Shown here one piece after another: positions 46,668-57,202 of a stretch of DNA of 64,000 nucleotides. How positions within the stretch are numbered: the stretch's first letter is position 1; the number at the start of each line of letters is the position of its first letter. The notes under the pieces are model-generated. The model worked only from the letters and a program-made list of their open reading frames with translations. It had not been told where the DNA came from and searched no databases. The DNA is taken from contig LLEY01000147.1 of the NCBI GenBank assembly GCA_001414485.1, positions 124,001-188,000 of the forward strand. Reading direction: 5' to 3'. This DNA is from Calycina herbarum (Eukaryota > Ascomycota > Leotiomycetes > Helotiales > Pezizellaceae). The translations under genes and the position numbers were made by a program.

Positions 46668-49600
46668 TGCTGCGGCTGGTGTAATTGGACGAGGCTGAGC
46701 CCTTTATCGTCGTTGGTGAAGTGGTGGTGGTGAAGGTAATATAGTGGTGACAATGTCGTGCGAGGTGAAGCTGGATTGGAGAGCTTCCCTTTCTCGTGGA
46801 TCTTGTGAGGCCGCGTCGGGGTGATTTAATGCAATTGATTGACCGTTTTCTTGAATTTCTTTCCTCTCGTATCGAATTGCTGGGCGAGTGGTTTTGGTTA
46901 CTCAGGGAGGGTGATGATTGCGTGTGGTGTGGTCTTCGTGGTGGTGCAAGAAGTTAATGGCCCAATTTCAATCCGTCCCAAATTAGCCTTTTTTAGGCAA
47001 GTAGCAGTTCACTTGAACGAGGTAAAAACAGTCAGCAGAACAATCAAGTCCTGGTCGATGTCGGAAGAATTGAAGAGTCGAACGGGTAGTCGAGTTGGTG
47101 GAGGGAGGAGGGAGGAGGGAAGGAATGTACGGTGGTTGATGAAGGTATCTCTATCTCTCTCGTCGAAATTCACGATGCAGGAGCAATGAATGGCCCTATG
47201 TAATCTCTCGGCTGTCTGAGCAAATGGAAGGTTGGCTAGGGTCTGGGCAGGAGGGAGGACGAACCCAGTCACAACCTAGTCGCAATGAAGGAAAGTGTAG
47301 CCGCTAGACCATGTTTAGGGGTTAACTGGGTCTACATCTCCGTGCATGCTGAATAGCGCCGCTCCTTTTCCCCAGAGCACCACCACGGCCCCACCAGCGT
47401 CGAGGAAGCAAATTCAACAGAGCGTAAAATGGCTGTAATTGAGTCGTCTATCATCGTCATCCAATATCAATCTTCTATGCCTTCTCAACACCATCATTTA
47501 CCTTCATTCTACACTTGAGACAGAGTCCTTTCTCGGTCTGATCACATCGCAATCCGTCGGGAGTTGGAAGTACTTCGTATTCTGTCTCTACTAGCGTCAA
47601 TTCCTATTTGGTCACTTCCAGATGGCGCGTACTGCATGGCATGGCCAGTCCCACGAATCACGACATGGAAGACTGTCGCTGTCGCCGTCGCCGACAACGA
47701 TTCGCTGCCACTTCAAATCCAACCTTTCATCGGAAACGCATGTTCCAATGCGGAGACTCGGTGGCGAAGGAATTCGTGGAGAAAGATAACAGCAGGGTCA
47801 CCTAGGAACGAACTCAATATATTCCCGCATGGACTGCATTCTCGTTGGTCGCTGACTCGTTTTCCAGCTCACAACGTTCAAGCAAGTACTTTTAGCTCAG
47901 CTATCTGCCCGTTGAAAGATTTCCGTTTTTGTGTTGCCCTCAAGTTTTCGTGGCATACTCATGTCCCTCAACCTCCAAGCCTCAGCCAAGGGGATCCGGC
48001 GTTGCTTGAGATGGAGAGATGAGCTTGTTTACTTATCACATGGAGGGGGAATTCCACAAGTTTGGTTCAGATATCACACCGAGGATGAAATGGCTGGATG
48101 GTTGACTCGCTGTGCTCCTTTGTCGCCTCCTCGTGGAGTACGAGTAGAGTACAAACAGTTGAAAACACGTCGTCCCTTGCGATACTAGCCATCTTCCGCC
48201 ACAGCAAACGCGTTGATGGCAAATATGGAATGGGAATGGCTTCATTTTTCAGGTCCAAGCCAACTGCTGTCACCCAAAAAAACGCACAACCGCTGTTCCT
48301 CGCAGATCAATTAATTCCATGGCAGGCTGCAATCTGCAAAGCTATTCGAATTTAGCTTTTTGCCGGACGGACTAATGCAGGCCTGCATAAATTTGAACCT
48401 AATCCAATCCGCCTTTACGTTCGGGAAGTTCCCCTCGGACTCTCTCTCGTTCTCGCGTTCTCGTTGCATCTGGACCCTGCAGACACGCGTTCAACATCCC
48501 GTTTTTACCAACTTTCCAACTTCCTCCCATGACTAAGCCTGTCATCCGAATAGCCAAGGCATCGCTGCCACCGAACATCTCATCACCGTCATGATGGATG
48601 TGTGCGCCCTCATTTGCATCATGTTGACATGGCTATCAATGCGATCGAGGGAAGAGGGACTGCCATCGCGAATACAAGACCGTGGGTTCCCTCTTCATTG
48701 CGACGATAAGATCTCCAAAAATGGAAAGAAATGGCCTGCATCTCCCAGGAAGGCACACACCCCTCGGGTACATGCCGATTAGACATTTTACCATTGTCGG
48801 CCACACCACGCCTAGATGGGATTGTCCCGTCTGGGTTTTCCCAACTTGGCTACCCGCTGAGATGGAGAGAGGCAAAAGGTTCTGCGCTGTCCCGCTTTCC
48901 TATCGCATCGCATCGTTTTTTTGTTGGGCCTTGATCTTTCACGAAAGAGGGGTTCCAGGACCGGCATCTGCTATTTTGTGCTATTTCCAAAATGTCTTAT
49001 CTGGATGTCCACTTCTGTAAGGTTACTTGCAGGAGTTGGAGGGTCTTTGGATAAGATGGGTCTGTAACACCGTTATCTGTCTGTCAAAATTGTCAACCCC
49101 AGCTACAGTATCATCTGAATACTTTGAGATGTGTATGACGGACAGACGGGTGCGGCATCACGACTTTCAACTGAATATCAGCCGGCCAGTATACCGTTGA
49201 AAGTATCGGTCGTGACCCGGAAGTATTACCGAAACTTTGAGTAGCTGCAGCTCTCCTTCCAACCTCCAGCAAAGAAATCACGCCCTCGTGGGGATGCCGA
49301 ATCTAGATGCATGTGAAGGGTGTCTCGATGGGACTATTTCCAAGGCCCTTAGGAGGGGAGTAGTTTCTCTCGGCGACACTACACTACTGCTAGTCTAGCC
49401 ACCTTCCCCGGGCTTCATCTGTCACCTGTCTTCCTTTTCTGGTTCAACACCAGTGGATTGAGTTCTGGCATTTCAACATTTTCAAAAAAAAAAACCCGGA
49501 TTTGATTTTCAGTCTGAACAGCTGATCTGGATATCCGCAGGCTACATTCGGGAGGCATCCCACCGAGAGCACTAAAAATCGTCATAGGCGTGTTCAGCTA

Positions 49601-52600
49601 AGAACACAAGCTACTAGGAAACAGTCGGAATCTTGGTATACCTTCTTAAAAGGAGGAATTACCACGATAGCGGCGACTCTTCTCGTTTTTGTGAGATGCA
49701 ACCTTGTATTCGCGCAGCGAGTCCTAAAGTCCTTGGGCGTCAATCGCTGCCTATCATCACGAGGTTTCCGTGTGTCGCGGGATTTTCAACCTCAAGAATG
49801 AGTACCATCTCTCTCCTACAGCGTCACCATTTTCAATTTCTTTTTCTCAAATCTTCGTCTGTCTCCGCAAGTTGCGCCGACTCGGGAATTGTCTCATCTC
49901 TATCATAATTATCGAATTCCCCATTTTGCTTTTCGACTTCTGTAATTGTCTGAGTCTGCGACGAGAGGAGGGGATGCTTGGGATATCGGTGCAGAAATAT
50001 TATATCATTTTCTGATGACGATTTGAAATCCGAGAGTTGCGAGTGTGTTCACCGGGTACACGTATGAATTGCATCTTCTAATCTCACCCACATTTTTCTT
50101 GTCAGCACCTTTTATCGTAGGACGATGGATGGAGGGATATTATGGCGAGGCAATATGGAATACCTTCAAGAGAGTCTCAATGTTCTTCATTTGTCTTCTT
50201 TCCATGATCCAGTACAGCCACGATCTCCCAAACTCCTCGGGAAATCCCCATCTTCTGGATCGACAGAGTAGTGTGTTCTGTCTTTCAGCTCCTCCAAGCA
50301 AGGTAGTATTTTTACTTGCTTATTCCCCGGTCCGATTTCCACAAAGGAATTACGAACTATTGATTTTTTTCTTTTCTTGGAAAGTGAAAGAAGTATTTGT
50401 TGCATGTCGCGAAATAGTTAATTTATTTTGAAAGGTTACGGGAGTGGTGATTTGATTTGATGAAGAGGGGAGAGGGTCTGTGTGAGGGGGTCTGAGAGAG
50501 GGGGTCTGAGAATTTAGAGGGGTTTTTGGTGGGGGGGGAAATTTCACCCCGTCATCCTGGGCCCCTCCATCGCTCGGACATATCTCCACCAACCACAACC
50601 TGAGGGAAATTGGCGCACGTGATTATTTGTGGTATTTGATTTGATGTTTGGGGCGTCCAAGTCGAGTTCCGAGTGGTTGTTATGCTATGGATTGGAAAAT
50701 AAATTCTGTACCTCGTCTTTGAACTCCTAGCTAGGAGTAACAGACTGGTAGATTTTCAACTTAAAAGCTTAGTTCCGCCTTTCTAATGATTGAATTTCAT
50801 CACTCGGAGGTTAGCTATTCTCACAACTTAAGCAATATTGGGATTTGCAGAGGTGAAGGGTTGGGTTGGATCATGGATTCTTTTTAATTTGTGTGATACA
50901 CATGTGTGTATGTTTCTGGGTATGGACACTCTTGCGGCTATCACCAGAGCACACGGTCTGTAATGTCTGTTTTTCTATTAGGTAGTGAATCTTAGTTTAA
51001 TCTTTTCTTTTTTGTGCATGGGTTTTTGGGTTTTATTTGAAAGGGGGTCTTTCTAAGAACGTTTGAGATGGGAAAATCTGAAGTTTGAGAAAGATTCGGG
51101 AGTGAGAGGGGTTTCGACAATAGTAGGTAGGGGTTTCGGTGGTAAGATTGCGTTGTTTGCGTGAGAAGTAGGTAGTTTCGTTATACTTTGGTGCTTTTAC
51201 GGAAAGTCCTTTAAGATCGACAGCAAAAAATACATTCTACATATCCGAACCTGTTATCTGCATCACATCGTCTTACAATGTCTTACAGGTGCCTTGAATG
51301 GAGGACGTGGTATAAGACTTGGTCTGGTAGGCGGATAATCGAGCTGTGCTTAATGACCTCCACGCTCGATTCCCTCCGGAGCCTGCTCTCGCTTGGTGTT
51401 TCCTATTGGAGGGCTCATAGATTGAAAGGTGTATACACCTATTAGGGGATTCTTCAAGTATATGTACGCGCTAGATAAGGGAGAAGCTTATCGGGTACGA
51501 TGGATAGGTGGTGATCTAATTGACTGTTACATCGTCTTCCGAACGATGTGGCGGAGTCAATTATCCTGGCTGTTGGAGACTCCTGGCATAGTAGGACCCG
51601 TTGCTGTCATTGCAATCTTCTGGGAGATTGATTTGACTGGCGAAAATGGAATAGGGTCCCTACATGGTGAGGGTATAAGGTAACCGTTTTCATGTAGTAC
51701 TCGATCCATGCCATCAATGGGCTTGGCGAACGTCTGGAGGCTAGTCGTGATTGATGAGGGCCGGCGGGCTAGGTTTGGTACTTGCTAGAATTGCTGGGCC
51801 TGGCCGCTGGTGGGGGTTAGGGTATGGGATAACTTAACCTCTATAACATCTGAAACATCTTCTAGCTTGATAGGTGTGTTCGATGAGTTTGGGGGTCTTT
51901 CCACAGATCCGGTAACTATCAACCTCGGCCATCTACAGAAAGCGTTGCCAATCCTCTAAGAAGTGACTCAGATAGAAGCCGAAATCCTACGGACTGAGGA
52001 CCCGGGTTGTCTGGCGTCATAGGAATTACTTTCATGCTGCATCGATTCTATCTAGTAACATACATTAGAAGAAGGTATCTACGAACTCGCTGGCGACGCT
52101 GGTTCATTGAACCACCTTCTATATATTGATCCTGATAACCCCAGCGGTGTGAATACACCAATCATCTCAGATGATTGGTGTATTCGAGATATCAGATTCG
52201 TCGAACGATTCGTTGGCTGAACTTTGTACAGGAATGACAGCACGAGAATTTGAGAAGTATAAAAAGGAGGTCAAGTTGGCTTCCTCTCGTCAGGCTTCTA
52301 AGATCAAGATGTCAAAGTGGTTTCGGAAACCCCTTGAACGCCTATCGAAACACCGAGAAAAGGGGGTTTCTCGATAAGGTTCGATAACACTTCTTGATTT
52401 GTATGATTACTGCGACAGGGTTTGTCTTATGGGACTTCTCGGTTCGCAACTGCCTTGCTGTGGTTTGTGGACTGGCCGTCAATTTCAAATTGAAGTGGAC
52501 TCAGCGACGGAAAGATACATAGTGAAGTCTGGGTCCTTTTGACAAAGAGGATGGTTCTGGCAACATTGTAAGTTGTTGCGTCCAGAAATTTGTACCCTTG

Positions 52601-53374
52601 AGAGTATGTTTCATGTCATTAATTGAACTTTTAGGATGAAATCTCGCTTAAGCGATCTCTTTCAGCCATGCTTGTTAAAACAATTTTGAGAGCGACACTG
52701 GGATCTTGTGATGGATTTTACATGTGTAGTGACTTCCTTCTTGATGGTTTGGAGGGGATTTGGTCCTTACCTATTACGTTTCCATTTGCCTTTGTTTAAA
52801 CTCTGTTATTCCGCTTCCTCACTTACATCATATGCCAAATATTCCCCCCCCCCTCGACATTAGTATATATCTAACCACATTTCACCATTTCTCCTTTCCT
52901 CCCATCAATATACTTAAGCTCTCCTATTCCTAAAATACAATTCGTCTCAAAATTATCCCCTCTCTACATACAAATAGCGAGAAGCCGAGGTCAAAAGCCA
53001 TCACCCCTCATTCGATTTTCGCCCCGCCAAAAACACCACATCTAAGAAGGAAAGCGGGTTCCTACATACTCGTTTCTCTCCTCCCACCTGAGACATTCTC
53101 GATTGTTCTATCCGACGGAAACTGATTAAGTCTTTCCTGCTGTCAACTACATTAATTCTCACATCAAAATCGACATTTCAAATTCGAAGTTCATCAATTA
53201 GGGTTTGGAGTGACGACATCGATTACCCCTCTACTTTCACAAGACGAAATTAAACATCAACAACAACAACAATAAACATCAGACGATATCAAAAAATCCA
53301 CAAGTCCTATAGACCTTCAATACTAAAATCTTGTCAACCTCGAATCACCAAAGAACTCTCAATCACACTCCAAA
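46668..53374. other. 6.7-kb interval without a supported gene
   Basis: Upstream of the membrane-protein gene. Short frames only (47564-48022 plus is the longest, 152 codons, without motifs). Distinct features: a 35-bp perfect palindrome at 52151-52185, a purine-rich G-tract region at 50460-50545 with three GAGGGGGTCTGAG-like copies, and a homopolymer of nine C at 52846-52854. Pyrimidine-rich sequence at 52800-53330 leads into the SET pseudogene. Confidence 0.4.
52151..52185. repeat. perfect 35-bp palindrome (17-bp arms)
   Basis: GAATACACCAATCATCT and its exact inverse AGATGATTGGTGTATTC are separated by a single C. On either strand it would form a strong hairpin. The surrounding 1 kb shows no gene. 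Confidence 0.8.
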
Positions 53375-54209
53375 ATGGCACCTCGCACCCTCGACTGACA
53401 TCAAGCCTCCCACCCCACTATCCAAAAGGTCATCTACGGAACGAACGCCTCCTCGGAATTCACCTCGAAATCCGAATCGCTCCTCGACTTCCCCCCTTTC
53501 GCGCTGTACGCAAAGCTGGATTTCTTACCTTGTACATTCGCCCCAAAGGCCACCTATGCAACAGTGCAATATGGGAAGGAGAGACACTTGAATTTGAACA
53601 GCGATTTGGTTTATATTAACCATTCATGTGTGCCTAAGCTTAAAGTACGAAAGAGCTGATACAAAATAGCTCTTCGACACCTCTACCCTCTTAATTCTGA
53701 CCGGACCCCAAGGTCTCAAAGCCGGCTAGGAACTGACTTTCTTCTACCCTAGTACGGAATGGGATATGGCATAAGGATTCCAATGTCTCTGTAGAGTACT
53801 AACTTGTAAAGGTCTCATTACCGGGGCTAAAGATATGTCAAAAGAGAGTTTTGAAGGTTATTTCTTGAATGGGCATATCAGAGAATTACTCGAGGAGAAG
53901 AATAGGTCAGAGAAGAATGATTCGGAAAAAATAGACGAGGTCAAGGAGATATTGCAGGAGGTTGTCGAACAAGCTAGGATCGCCCTAGGGGCCGCGGAGA
54001 GGGCATTGGGTGTTTACGTTGTTAATGGGAAGACGAGTGCCGTGAATAGAAATTGTCCTTTGAAGGGGAATGCCAAGAATGGAATTGGTGGGAAAGAGGG
54101 GAATGGGGATTTGATTTCTGGAGTCGATACTTCGGGCCTTGAAGGAGAGACGAGACGTGGAGTCACGAGTCGTGAGATGAGCGGGGAGATGGGTGGAGAT
54201 ACCATCTAA
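53375..54209 (+). pseudogene. SET-domain protein pseudogene
   Basis: One frame encodes a short fungal SET protein. After MAPRTLD comes TGA (53396-53398), then the same frame continues QASHPTIQKVIYGTN, FALYAKLDFLPCTFAPKATY, HLNLNSDLVYINHSC (the SET NHSC motif near 53615-53629), a short disrupted stretch of about 40 bp that may be a very short intron, GPQGLKAG, TAG (53727-53729), ELTFFYPSTEWDMA, TAA (53772-53774), then the post-SET CLCRVLTC and a helical tail to 54209. Conserved residues on both sides of each stop show that these are lesions; TGG-to-TGA, CAG-to-TAG and CAA-to-TAA transitions would explain them. The 124-codon frame starting at 53835 is only the tail of this former gene. Confidence 0.75.
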
Positions 54210-55289
54210 GTCCTCATGGGGTTGGGAGGGGCTTTGCTTTCCGTTTGGGGTTTCTTTGGTATTGTCTCTTTTCCTTGGACTTGTCTTCAACAGATAGAAC
54301 TCTCAGACACAAACCGACACAGAATAGAATTTCAACATTCAACTAAACAACCAAGGTTCTTCTTATATAAAGAGACGATACCACTGCTTGATTTGCCAAG
54401 CACTTGTAAAAAGATGTGTAAAACTCCGGGCCAAAAACTCCACAAAATAACCCACCACCTCTTTCCCTGCCAATCACTTCCAATGCAATCCAAACATAGA
54501 CGTAAATACGTAGCAAGCTCTTCATCCAATCACAAACATGGTAAGTGGTTAATGGGTAAGACTTGAATTGTCATATGAACGCAAGTTCATGTGCCTTCAG
54601 ACATCTTATAGCTTCGGCCGCGTAGGTTCAATCCCTGCTCGCGACGTTGGAATATCTTTTTGTCGATTTGTCTCTCAATTGGAATGGTTGATTGTTAATT
54701 TTTTCCCCGGTAACTGATGAGAAGCGATTAAGAAAGTCTGGGTACACGGGGAGCAGGCCAAGACTTCACACCAACCCCGCCTTCCTTCCCAACCTCATCT
54801 AGACAATCTTGTGGTCAACTTATCACAATAATTTCAATCCTGCCTAGCTAAATGAAACACCAGCCTGTTCTATGGCACTGTGGAGTCAAGGGATGAAGAA
54901 ATTCTCTTTTTTTGATTTGATACTGTTAGAGAGAGTGTGGAGAACAATTACGACAAATTGAGAGTGTGAATTATTGAGCCATGCTGCTCCCGTGCGGGAG
55001 AGGGTAGGTCAAACTCTCTCTCATACAACACCACTTTGACGATAACACTACATATCTCCTATATAATATACTAACTAACTTCCTTTTAAGGAAATATACA
55101 GTATTTAGTTTAAGTGTTAGATCTGCTTTGATTTAATTTCTACTTTAAATGCTACTAAACAGTAGAGAAAACTCACCTCTTATATGTAGAAATGGGCTTA
55201 TGAAGAACCTATTTTAGTGGGCAGAGTTGTTAAATTCGTATAGAGTATATTACATTTGCTCAAAAATGCTATTAATAAGGTTACTAGAA
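54210..55289. other. intergenic, becoming AT-rich
   Basis: Contains the tRNA-like relic at 54531-54646. From about 55030 to 55380 the sequence becomes strongly AT-rich (TATATAATATACTAACTAAC and similar), comparable with the larger AT-rich tract at 59340-60690. No gene seen. Confidence 0.45.
54531..54646 (+). tRNA. tRNA-Ser(UGA)-like relic with an intron
   Basis: The 3' half looks real: T arm GTAGG-TTCAATC-CCTGC, extra arm around TAGCTTCGGCCGC, and 3' acceptor strand TCGCGAC plus discriminator G. An anticodon stem TAAGA/TCTTA frames CT-TGA-A, with about 38 bp of intron-like sequence after the anticodon. AAGTGGTTAAT resembles the D loop of serine tRNAs. However, the 5' acceptor bases (CACAAAC) do not pair with the 3' strand and the D stem is poor, so this is probably a tRNA pseudogene or a tRNA-derived element. 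Confidence 0.35.
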
Positions 55290-56700
55290 CTACTCCAGTA
55301 CGCAAGCAACAACTCCTAAATTAAAACCTTCTACATATATTAGCACCTTATTAACCTTTAGTTCAGCAGCTCCTACAAGTTTTGCCCATTATTCCTCTGA
55401 CCGCTCTATCGCGCTATGAAATGCCATCATACTCAGATCCGCACACATCGATACCTCATCCACGTGCTCAGAGGGCAAAACCATCTCATCTAGTAAAAGA
55501 AAGGAATCTTTCCCCATAACCTCTGCCAGATGCTTCAGAATCTTGATGCTGTTCTCGTCTGTATGGTCATGCAATATAATACGCAGATAGTAGTACTTGG
55601 TGTCTAATTTCCAGTCAATTTCAAGAACGAAGAAATCATAATTTGGGGTTTCATTGCCTTTGATGGGCTGGGGTTCGAAGAATTCGTGCGCCATTCGCTT
55701 AACGTCACTAGGAACAACTAATTTTGCATCCTCGACCGGCTCTGGAAGGTCCTGTAGAATTACCAGGCCGGGGAAATCAGGAAATTGCTTCTTGAAAGAG
55801 GCGGTTTGATGTCCCGCTCCACCACCAACAACCACGAACAGGGGCTTTTCCGCTGGCCAGCCTTTGGACTCCTCTTCAAAGGGGTAAATACTGAAGCACT
55901 TAGTTTGCGATCCTCGTTGTGCTTTCATAAAGAGATAAAGAGGTTGAAGCGAGCACTTCTCGATGGATCTGAATGGATAATGGCAAATGTGGGCAAGTCA
56001 CTTTTGTGGGCCCTGTTGAAAATGCCATCTGTGAAGCTGTCTAGATTCTTGTAGCCTGTTTCCGCGAGGTAAGAGGGCATTATTTGAAATGCTGGGTTGC
56101 ACATTTCAAAGTAGACGGATAATCCAGCTTGTATCTCGGGTTTAGCGAGGTTAGATGTGTACTCTCTTGAAGCATAAGTGTCTTTACTAACTTCTGTAAC
56201 GGACCCCAGGGATGTGAGATAGCGTAGAATACGACCTATGGAGATGTCAGACTTTCTACAACATAACTTTTCGATTTGTGCATAGTTACCCAGGAGGGTC
56301 TGCAGAACTTTTGGTTGCTAAGTCATCGACAGTCAATGGTGTCTTGCTTTCAAGGATATCATTGAACAAGTTCAAGTCGAGTGCAATACGGACTATAGCG
56401 AATTGAAGATTCTAAACACAATATTTTAGCTTAAAATACAACATGACCATGTGTAGTTTAAAATTAGAAAGTCTATAACATGGGTCGGAATTTTCGAATT
56501 TGGCAAAATTGGGGACGTAATCGCAGATTTGGGAAGCATACCAAGTGTAATAGTCTCTGCATAGTATCCTCCGGGGGTTTAATACTGTATTGTAAGTCTC
56601 GCAAGCTGTCTAGAAGCTTTTTACGGTCTATATAACTGGCTGAAGCAGCCTCTTGCTGGATCTTCGTGATCAAGCTCTCCATGATCGTCCGTTGATTCAA
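55290..56700 (-). pseudogene. plant-type O-methyltransferase pseudogene
   Basis: SAM-dependent O-methyltransferase of the type common in fungal secondary-metabolite clusters. Exon-like blocks in order: MNQRTIMESLITKIQQEAAS...QRLLHL from 56700; QFAIVRIALDLNLFNDILES; GRILRYLTSLGSVTEVSKDT; FNRAHKSDLPTF; then after a frameshift CFSIYPFEEESKGWPAEKP, the SAM motif VVVGGGAGH, LQDLPEPVEDAK, and the catalytic region YLRIILHDHTDENSIKILK. Two lesions are visible. An 8-bp tandem duplication (ATAAAGAG twice, 55927-55942) shifts the frame. TAA at 55389-55391 follows SAIERSEE, although the family sequence continues in frame (WAKLVGAAELKVNKVLIYVE) to a TAG at 55290-55292. It is divergent from the questin-oxidase-like pseudogene. 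Confidence 0.8.
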
Positions 56701-57202
56701 TTTTCAAAATAGATTTACTGATGAAATTGTAGATTGGATAATTGAAGTCGTCGCTTTTCAGGACATCCTATAATATGCTAATATGCTTAAAGTATTATGC
56801 CCTCCAATTGGCCAACAAGCTGCACGTGTTTGTTGAATATTTGCATGCTGTGTACAGTATCATTGGGCAATCGCATTTTTCCTCAAAGGAAATACCCAAG
56901 GAGTCCCAGACAGTGTGTCCCCAGAAGGAGTAATTCCGAAAGGGGTCGTTCCCCAAGGGTCAGTTCCGAAAGGGGGCCCGGAATGAGGAGTGCGGGGCAT
57001 CAGGTAAGCCTGTTTAGCGATTTCCAGGCTTCACTACCCCGCAAAGACCCCTGGAAATCCAACCACTAAGCCTATAGCGGACATCAGCATTAGAGTATCG
57101 AGATTTCAGCAACTGCGAAAATCCACCTTAACCTCTTAATCCTATACTTCAAACTCCCTTAACTACGTATTCTATATCGATCTCGTATTGATTTTTTAAC
57201 AG
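56701..57202. other. former divergent promoter of the OMT and questin-oxidase-like pair
   Basis: About 0.5 kb between the two pseudogenes. A GC-rich patch at 56900-57065 contains CCGAAAGGGG-like repeats (TTCCGAAAGGGG twice within 40 bp) and contrasts with AT-rich surroundings. No gene. Confidence 0.4.

Noticed and set aside
47564..48022. 152-codon plus-strand frame
   Set aside because: Arginine/proline-rich, no domain, several other frames open; probably chance.
49633..50431. Plus-strand frames of 81-128 codons
   Set aside because: Overlap each other in different frames, with no motifs or splice junctions linking them.
53331..53591. 86-codon plus-strand frame as a gene
   Set aside because: It is an out-of-frame reading of the SET pseudogene's first part.
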